This document shows positions 34,499 to 44,250 of a DNA stretch of 64,000 nt, piece by piece. Source of the stretch: Zygnema cylindricum. Lineage: Eukaryota > Streptophyta > Zygnematophyceae > Zygnematales > Zygnemataceae. The position numbers and the translations under genes were made by a program. Each line of letters opens with the position of its first letter. The first letter of the stretch is position 1. The notes beneath the pieces were generated by a model. It did no database searches. It saw only the letters and a list, made by a program, of their open reading frames with translations, and was not told the DNA's origin. The DNA lies in the NCBI GenBank assembly GCA_037447655.1, contig JBBHKE010002706.1:62001-126000 (forward strand). The letters are read 5' to 3'.

Positions 34499-35548
34499 AT
34501 GGCTGGTGTTTCTCCTAACTTTTCTGCTCTTGCTGAAGGAATTCTCCCTGCTGTCAGTCAGACATCTGTCCCTCCCACACGTGCCATGACACTGTCCTTC
34601 CCTCCACCTGTAAAGTCGTACGACGTCCACATATATTTCCAGCACACAGATAAGGAAGAAAGCTCCTTCGCCAGGAGTCTGCGAAACAAGGTTCTGCAGG
34701 TAAATTGTGGTCCGAGATAAGGGGATTGATAGGTTTGGAGAGAGAGTAAGAGAGGGAGATAGAGGGACAGATAGAAGAAGGGGAAGGGAAAGAGAAAGAG
34801 GAACAGAGGAAAATGATTAGATTGTTATTGGTTTCAATGCAACATGCTTAAAAATAAGCATTGAAACATCTTAATGAGAGTTTCGTGAAATACAGCTCGA
34901 AAGCTGTGAACCAAGTTAAGAAAAAACCTTATTTTTAAACATCTAAGCTAGTATTATGACGTACAAAGTTTAAGTAATAGCATAAAGTCTATTATGTCTG
35001 TTGTTTCAGATGTTTATGCTTTTGGTGGAACTAATTTTTCTTCTTTCACTAGTCTATAGATATCCGATTTTTTAGGCTAGTTGTCTTTGTCCAGAGTGAT
35101 TTTACAGCAGCTTTTTGTGGTAGTATATTTAAGTGTGTCGCATGTAACCACTCTTGTAACTTCACTTGCTTACTCACTTGTAACCTGTATCTCTGATCCA
35201 AGGAAACACTCAAAATTGTTTCAAGTTCAAATGTTTAAGTATGGTCTATTGTGCTGTGAGCTTGTGCAGGATTTTCCTCATTTGAGAGTCGGCCGATTTC
35301 ACGAGAAACCAATTGGTCCCCATCCGATTGGAATGTTTGAAACCGATGTACAAACGACGTCTGAATTTGCAGAATTTGTACCATGGATTAATATGAATAG
35401 AGGAAATCTTTCTGTTCTACTCCACCCTAATACAGGGGACCTAGTTGCAGATCATACTGTGAATGCGGCTTGGTTTGGAGACAAACAACCTTTGAATGTT
35501 GAGTTTTTGCAGTGGTATGCTGCATCTCAACAAGGAAAAGGCAGTTAG
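34499..35548 (+). CDS. DOPA 4,5-dioxygenase family protein (fungal/bacterial type)
   Basis: Two exons, 34499-34699 and 35270-35548. The donor is CAG/GTAAAT and the acceptor TTGTGCAG/G; both are phase 0, giving 159 residues. The family is a small ferredoxin-like fold with His ligands for non-haem iron, cleaving catechols extradiol-fashion (DOPA to betalamic-acid precursors in fungi; substrate in plants unknown). Signatures: SYDVHIYFQ (40-48), then RVGRFHEKPIGPHPIGMFE, NLSVLLHPNTGDLVADHT and AAWFGDKQPLN. The His residues of HIYF, GRFHEKP, GPHP, LLHP and DHT are present, so it looks catalytically intact. No signal or transit peptide is clear, although residues 1-37 precede the domain. An upstream AG at about 34486 may end a leader intron. 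It is not related to the LigB-type DODA of flowering plants. Family call firm, substrate unknown. Confidence 0.87.
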
Positions 35549-36074
35549 AGTTACTTTGACAGTTTTGTTCGTAAATTTGGTTTACAAATGTAGTACATGT
35601 GAGACGAAAAAATCGAAGATAGGTTTGTACATAGTTGTATGAATATTTTGACCTTGTTTTTTTTAGAAGTTTATGATGAAGACTGCAGTTGTAGTCTTCT
35701 TTCTTACGCAGGCAGAAGAAATAGGATTGTGTTGAATAGTTATCGTTTCTGTTCTTGTTGGTTCATTGCCATTCATTTTGAAAATAAATCCTATCATTTT
35801 TGCTTATCTTTGTTTTTGTCTTGGTTCCAAACATTACTATTGGTTTTTTTTTTGTCTTGTTGAATGCTACTAGCATATGGGCAAAAAAAAAACATGTGGA
35901 ATAAAGAGAAAGAAACCTTTGCCTAATTATTTATGATCATGTCACAAGAAAGTGATTCAATGTCATCCATTCATACGCTGTACATTTTTTAATCCTCTAC
36001 AAAATTTTAAATACACTGGAGCTGCTAAACCGGATTATTGCCATGAATATGACGTTTGAACAGTAAGGTTAACT

Positions 36075-36420
36075 GTGGTTTACATTGGTTCAGCTGAGAG
36101 TGGAATTACCGAATGTGTCAAATAAGGATCAATTCTTTACCGATATGTGATCATAATAGTGGAGATTTACAGTAATGCCAAGTGATTTGACATTAAAATT
36201 GCCATTGGTGTGAGCTTACAGTACTGGTGTGTCAAGAGGGTCAAATTATTCTTACTATGATTTGACAGCAGAAGTATCTCAACCAATAAGATTCAAATTT
36301 GCGACGAGATGTCACATGATTCCAATTAAAAATGAAGTTTCAACTGTGGAATAACCTTTAGACCATATATTTTTTAGCTCAGAAGTGTTTACAAACTCCT
36401 GTAATAAAGAAGATCCTATT
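36075..36420. repeat. Right arm of inverted repeat around the DOPA dioxygenase-like gene
   Basis: The mirror of 33930-34255, starting about 530 bp after the stop codon. Blocks read on this strand include GCAGAAGTATCTCAACCAAT, ACGAGATGTCACATGATTCC and CTTTAGACCATATAT. A small CT-rich tract follows at 36449-36492. Confidence 0.8.
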
Positions 36421-36534
36421 ATAAATCTTCTCTTCATAATAAAGAAGATCTCCCTCCCTCTCTCCCTCCCTCCCTCTCCCCCTCCCTCTCTCACTTGTAA
36501 GCATGTTTGCGACCGACATTTGTTTTTTCAAAGA

Positions 36535-36665
36535 TCCAAATTACCATAATCAAACAATTAGAATGTATGATTTTTTCCAAAATTTTCAAATTCTTAAATA
36601 GCGTACACCACTGTAATTATTATTATACGCTAATCAAACTCCCACGCTAATAACGATTGGCGGTG
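36535..36665. mobile_element. Family A MITE, right half only
   Basis: It ends CGCTAATAACGATTGGCGGT plus G before TA and contains TTTTCCAAAATTTTCAAATT as in the short copies. The left terminus is missing. Confidence 0.65.
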
Positions 36666-37019
36666 TACCTTCAACATTGCGTCAAGTTTCTTCAATGTAA
36701 CCTCCCTATGTGTAGCCGGATGGAATTTTTCTTTGGGTAATGCTCGCACGATATCCTGGTTCCATGCGAACGTTTGCACTATTATTCCGCACCGTAAATC
36801 GAATGCCTGAATTAATACGCTATATCTACAGCAGCACGTTTCAAGCTGAGCTGCTTGCTACATATGTTGCAAAGAAGCGCCACAGAGAATCTGCAGAATA
36901 ACTCGTTTAGGAGTTTACTTGTTACACGCGTCCTATTTAACGCTCTACAGATTCCACGTGTTACATGCACTGCCGTGTGGCATACACCACCTCAGGAAAA
37001 GCTCGTTTGCACCGAAGTA

Positions 37020-37236
37020 CACCGTGAATCGCTATTAGCGTCAATGTTTTTTTCGCCACTTAAAACAACTTTTCCCCGTACACACTTGTAGGATTGTGGA
37101 TCCGACGGTTGCGATTGAAAGGTAACATTCTCAGCTTCCGATTGGCGGTCTCAAATTGAAAATACAACAAGTGTGTACGGAGAAAAGATTTTTTAAGTGG
37201 CGAAAAAAACATTGAGGCTAATAACAATTCAAGGTG
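37020..37236. mobile_element. Family B hairpin MITE, copy B6
   Basis: The 217-bp element starts CACCGTGAATCGCTATTAGC, with inner arms CGCCACTTAAAACAACTTTT and AGATTTTTTAAGTGGCGAAA, and sits about 170 bp upstream of the F-box gene start codon. Confidence 0.82.
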
Positions 37237-37402
37237 GTACTGAACTTTTTGAGTTTTATTCTCTACGTTCTTACATTTACTTCTTGGAAGAATTGAGAGC
37301 TCTTTAGCTTACTTTTTTAGCATCACATTTCCTCCTGCCTTCTTTATTTTCTGGATTGGCTTGTGCTGAAGAGTAACTGAAAAAAGAGGAGAGGTTTCTC
37401 TA

Positions 37403-38506
37403 ATGTCTTTGATACCTTTTCCTCTTTTAAGGAAAAATAAAAACAAGAATCTGGAAACAGCTGAGCCAAAAGCCATGGCTCCTGCTATTGCGAAATCAGA
37501 TTCAAAATCAGAATCTGTATCAAAATCAGTAGCAGAAGAAGAAACAGAAACTAAGTTACAAGAAGCAACAATATCTGGCGCTTCATATCCAACCGCAGCT
37601 TTGACTGATCTTGACCAGAACTGCTTGTCACTTATTTTGTCGTTTACTTCACCTGCTGACGTGTGTCGTTTAGCGTCTGTTTCAAAATCATTTGCTGAAG
37701 CTTCCCTGTCAAACACAGTGTGGGAATCCTTTTTACCTTCGGGAATCTCCGATGTTTTGAAGGAAAATAATTGCTTGGGAGATACCGATTCATTAAATGA
37801 TGATTCTTTATTCGATGATTCAGAAACCCTAAAATTTCGCAGTGCTTATCGTGTTTTATCTAAAGGATTATTCATCAATGAAGGACGACAAAAAGTTGAA
37901 ATCGACAAAATCTCAGGAGACTTTGTTTTTCACATTTCCGTTGTCGAAAATCTGAATGTTGTATGGGGAGATCATACGCAGTATTGGTGGATGGAAAATG
38001 GAATCCCCAAAGCAACTTTTACTAAAACTGCTCATCTTCTTAATGTTTGTTGGTTTCAAATCGGAGGTAGGGTTCCTTGTGTTCTTCCTATGGGGAAATA
38101 TATTTGTTCTTGGAGATTGGCCCGGGATTCTGTTCATAATCCTTTGAATGTGAGGAGAGGGAGAGGAATGCCCCTTTTGGCTCTCCCTGGTCCAGGGACA
38201 GCGAGAGGGACAATTTTTAGGTGGAATAGGGATAAAGCCGATAGTAAAATTACGTGTTACAGGAAGGGAGATGTTACCGACACAACAGAAGTGGAAATAA
38301 ACGTGACAAGTGACGCGATTTCTGAGTGTGCAAGAGGAGAATGGACTGAAGTGGTAGTTGGAGAAGTCACCATCGAGAGAGATGATGGGAGGGAGGGAGA
38401 GGCTGGATTTCTTGATATGGGTGTGGAGCTCATGGAGGTTAAGGATGGGAATTGGAAGTCAGGTCTTTATGTCGATTCGTTTGTACTTCGACAAGTTCAG
38501 ATTTAA
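37403..38506 (+). CDS. F-box protein with PP2 (phloem protein 2-like) lectin domain
   Basis: An intronless frame of 367 residues. An F-box lies at about residues 66-112 (ALTDLDQNCLSLILSFTSPA, then VCRLASVSKSFAEASLSNTVWESFLP). A PP2 domain fills about 150-367: KGLFINEGRQKVEIDKISGD, YWWMENG, LLNVCWFQIGGRVPC, Y-C-WRL, then EWTEVVVGEVTIE, VELMEVKDGNWKSGLYVDSF at the end. This matches the PP2-A/PP2-B F-box family, in which the F-box docks on SKP1 of an SCF ubiquitin ligase and the PP2 part binds a glycan or protein target. The first 60 residues are Lys/Ser/Glu-rich and poorly conserved in such proteins, so Met25 is a possible alternative start. Target unknown. No truncation or frameshift. Confidence 0.93.
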   Translation: MSLIPFPLLRKNKNKNLETAEPKAMAPAIAKSDSKSESVSKSVAEEETETKLQEATISGASYPTAALTDLDQNCLSLILSFTSPADVCRLASVSKSFAEASLSNTVWESFLPSGISDVLKENNCLGDTDSLNDDSLFDDSETLKFRSAYRVLSKGLFINEGRQKVEIDKISGDFVFHISVVENLNVVWGDHTQYWWMENGIPKATFTKTAHLLNVCWFQIGGRVPCVLPMGKYICSWRLARDSVHNPLNVRRGRGMPLLALPGPGTARGTIFRWNRDKADSKITCYRKGDVTDTTEVEINVTSDAISECARGEWTEVVVGEVTIERDDGREGEAGFLDMGVELMEVKDGNWKSGLYVDSFVLRQVQI

Positions 38507-38869
38507 GTGAATGTCATCACAATAGAAGATAGGTGACACCCAATTTGTTCATGGAAGTGTGAATGTAACTCGTGAACCTTCGTATAATGATGGATTTTGT
38601 AAATGATAAAAGGCTGTTGTTAACGTTTTTCTTTTAATGCGGAAGTAGATTTTTGTGAAGAACTAGTTAACTATAAATTCTGTACCTGGATAGTCGAGGT
38701 CCATTAGGCGGTACAAGTTTGTCAACTACATTTTACAAATGTTTCTTATGTGGCCCTTTTTGGCAATTTTAAATGATATGTACCTTCTTTTAACTGTTTG
38801 TGTTGGTCAATGTTGTGGTTTTTGTCGATCAATTCAAATGGTGGATGTATATAATATATTTTTATGTTT

Positions 38870-39681
38870 TTATGGAGACATATATATAATATATGTATAT
38901 ATATGTATATATATATATATGTATATATATATATTACATATATACATACATATTAATACATATAATACATACACATTTACACATACATAAACATATACAC
39001 ATATATATTATATACATAATATACATATAATATTACACATACACATACATAATATATAACACAATAAGATATATAATATTATATAAAAGACATATGATAC
39101 ATATATATAGAGAGAGACAATATAATAGAAAAAGGAGAGAGAGAGAGAGACAGGATTACATTATACATTATACATATACATAAGACATTACATATAGACA
39201 TATACATGACATAATACAAAGACATTATTACATATGAGCATGGGCATAGAGATAGATAGTTACAACGTGTATTATATGTATATTGCACATTAGTGGCACA
39301 TGCATTAATACATGCAGGGCATATTACACATACACATAAGCATTGCATACATTATATGCAGTGTTACATGAGCACACACATAACACATGCCATTATTATT
39401 ACACACATTACACATTACACACATATGATGCACATATATGCATTATTATTATTACATACATATACATGACACATACACACATATTATTATTATTGACACA
39501 TTATACATTACATGATACACAGACATGCATACTGCACATATGATACAAAGAGATACATTAGACATACATAAAGAAATGATAGATAGAGACATGTAGTGGT
39601 AGAAGATATATTATTATTATTATTATATTATAGATATTAAGAATATTTATTGACATAATAGTATATATCATGACATATATA

Positions 39682-39714
<33 letters not shown>

Positions 39715-39780
39715 ATATATACATATATACATATATACATATATATATATATACATATATACATATATGTATATGTCTCC
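38870..39780. repeat. AT-rich microsatellite tract (ACAT/TATA types)
   Basis: About 0.9 kb of interspersed TATATA, ACATAT and CATTATTATT runs, plus a short GAGAGA run at about 39107-39150, starting about 360 bp past the F-box gene stop codon. The Tyr/Ile-rich open frames are repeat artefacts. Confidence 0.9.
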
Positions 39781-40295
39781 AATATATGGAATCACCTTTG
39801 GAGTCTATGGTGTGTATTTTATGGTCTGGTATGGACATGTATATGTATGGATGGATGTACAAATACACCTATGTTCCAAAAGTACAAAGAGGTTTACATT
39901 GTAGAAAGAAATGCGTCACATATTTTATGTTTTGGTTTCCAAATGACAGTTTAGTCGGAAGTCACAAAATCACATGTAGATTAAAAACCGAGCATTTGAT
40001 TCTTTGTGTGGTCTGAATAGCACTATGGGATTTTCATTCCCCGTCACAAAAACCATAGCAGATACATTTTCCGCTTTGAATTTGAACCGTAAAAAAAAAA
40101 TCCGAAATAAAATGTAGAATATGATCTTATTTTAAAACAAAATACATAAACATGAGAATAGGATGTAAGTACTCACTGATGTATTGAGGTATTTTGGACA
40201 GCATAAGAAATAGTAAAATTAAGGCCATCATGATATAGTGTGGAGATGGATGATGCGGTGCAGACCAAATTGACTGGAAATCGCTCTGAAAAGTA

Positions 40296-40518
40296 CACCG
40301 TGTACCGCTATTAGTGTTAATGTTTTTTTCGCCACTTAAAACATCTTTACTCCGTACACACTTGTCCAATTTTCACGTGGAGACCGCCAATCGGATGGTG
40401 AGAATCTTGGCTTTCAATCGCAAGCGTCAGATCCATAATCCGACAAGTGTGTACGGGGAAAATATGTTTTAAGTGCCCAAAAAAACATTAACATTAATAG
40501 CGGTACTCACTACTCAGT
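40296..40518. mobile_element. Family B hairpin MITE, copy B7
   Basis: It starts CACCGTGTACCGCTATTAGT with arms CGCCACTTAAAACATCTTTA and AATATGTTTTAAGTGCCCAA. The right terminus is slightly rearranged (CACTACTCAGTG). It lies 98 bp from copy B8 in the same orientation. Confidence 0.8.
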
Positions 40519-40616
40519 GTACTCTGGAAATAATTGGTGTGGATGTTGCGGAGACCATAGGGACTGGAATCAGCAGCATTCCAGAAATAAAGTGCTGTTG
40601 GTGTCATGTCGTACTA

Positions 40617-40834
40617 CACCGTGTATCTCTATTAGGGTTAACATTTTTTTCGCCACTTAAAACATCTTTTCTCCGTACACACTTGTCCGATTTTCACATA
40701 GAGACCGCCAATCGGAAGGTGAGAATCTTGGCTTTCAATATCAACCGTCAGATCCATAATCCGACCATCGTGTACGGAGAAAAGATGTTTTTAAGTGGCG
40801 AAAAAAACATTAACACTAATAGCGGTACACGGTG
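40617..40834. mobile_element. Family B hairpin MITE, copy B8 (near-consensus)
   Basis: The 218-bp element is flanked by TA. It starts CACCGTGTATCTCTATTAGG and ends ACTAATAGCGGTACACGGTG. Inner arms CTTTTCTCCGTACACACTTG and CGTGTACGGAGAAAAG make it one of the best-preserved hairpins in the window. Confidence 0.85.
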
Positions 40835-42530
40835 TACTGTATAATGCACTCTTCTGTACTCTCGTTTGGAGAGTTTACTTCTTCTACACCGATTTCCGTA
40901 CATTGGTGTTTATATGGTGGAAGTGAAGTAATCTTATTTTTGAGTGCAAATGAAGTAATCTTATGTGATGGAAAATCAATGCATGTTAAATTGACAGCGC
41001 TTGTTATCCACCATTGGAAAGAGGTGAAGGCGATAAACAAGGAAAACGTTGTTGACTTAAGAAAATGAACTTAAATGACTTTATAGATGCAATGCTTATA
41101 TGACATAAATCATAAATAACAGAAGGACGAATTTGAATACCTGTTAACACATCTTAGCATCTTTACTGAAAATTACTTCTCTATAGTGAAGTGTATCCTC
41201 ATATGCGTTAAAACTTGTGTCAAGACTTTATTAAGAGCTGTGAGCACATGGGAACCAAAAAAATGAAAGAAAAAAAATATCAGATTTCGTGTGGATCGAT
41301 TGTCATCGATTGAGCCACGTTTTGTATTTTCACTATTTCGGTTCATGAAGCCCTGATACACACTATTATTTATTTGTTTTTTTTTTGACTCAATTTTCAA
41401 CTACGATTACATCGTGACAAAGAAACAAAACACTTTTTTAACTTCAAAATTAAATTTTGGATTTTGGAAACCTAAAGTACTGTGGATGTTTGCTTATTAC
41501 TTCAATTAAGAAAGTAGATATTAAGGGCAAAGAATATTCAAGTGATAATTGTTTGAGGCTGAGATTTCTAAGTTATAAATACAAATAATAAACTTATGAG
41601 ATTACAAGGTGCCCTATGTTATATTTATCCATGTCTTTATCCAAAATAAGGCTATAAATTAAAATTAAAAAGTTATATTACATCTTATATTGTAGGAATC
41701 TTCGACAGTTTTTTTGTGCACACCGGCTTTTTTTTTTCTTTCTCTCAGAGAAGAACACAAACCGTCTTAAAACACATTTTTTTTATGAAAAGAAGATGAT
41801 CCACAGTAAAAGATGTTATGAGCAAATAGGAAAAATATGCCTTAAATAAACTTTTATCTTTCTTCGAAGGATACTTATTAGGGAGTTGCCTTAACCTATA
41901 ATAGTGTTTCGGCAAAAGTCAACCGTCAACTCGTTTGAGATTTCTCTTTTTCAACGAGTTCGATTGTGTAAAAAAAAACATTTTCTCAACATTTTAAGTT
42001 TTGTTAAATTAGATTTTCTCAAACATCTCAAGTTTTTAGGCATATATGGCGGCAAAAGTTCGTTCTTAGTAAAAAAAGATTTACCCATTTATTGGTTCTT
42101 AAAAAAAATATGAGGTAAAACATCGAGTGGAAAATAAAAATTATGTAAGGCAATCCACAAACAACGAAACGAAAAATTTCCTTTTTATGTTTTTTAGGAT
42201 TTATCAAATCAAAAAGTGAACAAAACACCGCAAAAGAATCTTAAGGTTTTTAATTTCACCATTTTTACAAAATACAGAAAATCCAATTGTTGTCCAGAAA
42301 AAGAAAAGAAAAAAAAAAGAAAAAGAAACAGAAAGAAAAAAAAATTACATTCTTTTGATACAACAACTCTTGAAGTTTCATGTTTCCAAATGGAAGTGTT
42401 AATCCTTTACAAAAATATTTTTTTATTGTTAAAAGATAAGAAGGAAAAGTGTAAAAAAAAATAAAAAAATGAAAACTGCAAAGAAACAAAAAAGCTTTAT
42501 TGCATCCTTAAAGCCACAATTTAGGCGAAC
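40835..42530. other. Intergenic AT-rich DNA
   Basis: No supported gene. Poly-A/G runs at about 42298-42345 and generally AT-rich sequence; no repeat family recognised. Confidence 0.3.
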
Positions 42531-42539
42531 AAAATGAAA

Positions 42540-43115
42540 AAAAATGAACTGTTTCGGAAGAAAATATCTTTCGCCAAGCTCAAAAAATTTATTGGAATCG
42601 ACAGTACATGGAAAAATATTTGAAATGTTTCTGTATCAACGAAATTTCCTTCGAAAACCTCAAAAACTTTATTCGAATTGATTACCACACATTGAAAAAA
42701 ACTTAAAATGTTTCTGAATCGACGAAATTTTCTTCGAAAGACTCAAAAACTTTATTTCAACCTCCAAGAATTTATTGGAACCAATTACCACATTAAGAAA
42801 AAATCTGAAACGTTTCTGAATCGACAAAAAATCCTTCGAAAACCTCAAAAACTTTATTCAAATCGACACCACATTAAAAAAAAATGAAATGTTTCTGAAT
42901 CGATGAAATTTCCTTCGAAAACCTCAGAAGCTTTATTTGAACCGATAACCTCAAAAACTTTATTCGAACCGATTACCACATTAAGAAAAAATCTGAAATG
43001 TTTCTGAATCTACAAAAAATCCTTCGAAAACCTCAAAAACTAATCGAACCGACTCCACAAGAATAAAATAAAACTCAAATGTTTCAAAGTAACCGATTTT
43101 TCATTCGAAAACCTC
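42540..43115. repeat. Degenerate tandem array next to the mTERF-like locus
   Basis: Five to six units of about 75-110 bp sharing TCGAAAACCTCAAAAACTTT, CGAATCGATTACCACATT-like and GAAATGTTTCTGAATCGAC. The last unit (about 43098) runs into the final codons of the mTERF-like frame, so the array probably forms its 3' flank. Confidence 0.75.
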
Positions 43116-43121
43116 ACAATT

Positions 43122-44157
43122 TCAACGTGGCAAATAAACTTCAAATTTCGCTTCAAATTCGTCGTTCGATGGAAAGAAGATTGCCGTAATGGAATACCGT
43201 TTCCACTCCATTTTTGCCTTCACGAGAGCATCGAAACGTGGTTTCATTCTCTTTTCAAGAGAGAGTGAAAGAACTGATGATTTTCCAGTCACATCCGCTA
43301 CACTATATCCCATTTCATTCACCAAAAACCCTAATTTTGAGTTGATAGTATCCCAAGAACTGCTTATAAGACTAGGAGTAGATTGCACCATTTTCAAGCA
43401 TATTTTTTCTCCGAAACATCGTTGAAGTTGTTCGTATGTATGTCGTACAGTGGAAAGTGAAGTAAAAAGTAGTCGAGGTTGTTTAAATAGAAGTTGTTTT
43501 CCCATATCATCGCCCAACAATTCCATTATCCCGTGGACCCTTCCTTGTAAGGCTTGGGCATTCCTACCAAGTAAGGGAAATTTTCAAAGGACATCTACAC
43601 CATGTTGATTAGGAAAAATCGACTTAATTGCCTCAATTCATTCCGTGATGGTCTTATCACTAGATGTGAGTATTTTTTGATACTTCTCCAACATAGTGGG
43701 AGTGAAAGGTACACCTGAATTTGACCACAGTTTTACGTTGGATTCAATCGTGGTTGGAGAAAAAGTTAATATCCCCGGAAAACGACAAACGATTCTTCCC
43801 AGGTTCGGTAATTTCACGGTATTCTGGAGATAGTCAAGAACTGAATCCAACCGTTCATCTGTGCCAGAAATAAACTGCTCTGTTCGAGAATCTCTCTCCA
43901 AGGCGGTAAGGAAGTGCTGTGAGTCGATACCATACCGACTGCAAATGGCAGCTTTCCGAAGAATACAGTCTTTGTACTTTACGAGGACAGAAACCTTCTT
44001 CTTCAGGAGTCCCTGGAGCTGTGCCTTGGAGCACTTGAGACTCAGGAGAATCTGTGTGACATTTGTCACGACGGGGTTAAATATCAAATCGGATTTACAT
44101 GTCACATCGTTGGTAAGCTTTGGCATACCACCTGTCAATTTAGTCCGACCTCCTGCC
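43122..44157 (-). pseudogene. mTERF-family protein, disrupted by two in-frame TGA codons
   Basis: One reading frame continues from an AG acceptor (TGAATACAG, just above 44157) to a TAG at 43122-43124, about 345 codons, but TGA occurs at 43638-43640 and 43584-43586. Sequence on either side and between the stops keeps mTERF-repeat character: LPNLGRIVCRFPGILTFSPT, IEAIKSIFPNQHGVDVL, LFKQPRLLFTSLSTV, MVQSTPSLISSSWDTINSKL and FLVNEMGYSVADVT. Family members bind organelle nucleic acids and act in plastid or mitochondrial gene expression. The N-terminal exon with a targeting peptide is not visible; upstream lies the 2.1-kb polypyrimidine tract. An intron covering the stops is possible, but the inter-stop sequence reads like protein. 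Most likely a decayed copy. Confidence 0.72.
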
Positions 44158-44250
44158 TGTATTCAAAGAACCCAACAGTTAAAGAACTTAAGTAAAACTT
44201 CAAAAAATAGCATCCTTCCAAAAAAGCCTAAAAACGTCGGAAACTTCCAA

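Noticed and set aside
37309-37716. 135-codon minus-strand frame
   Set aside because: Antisense to the F-box/PP2 gene with no own motif.
39553-39954. Tyr/Ile-rich small proteins near 39.6-39.9 kb
   Set aside because: They arise from the ATATAC microsatellite.
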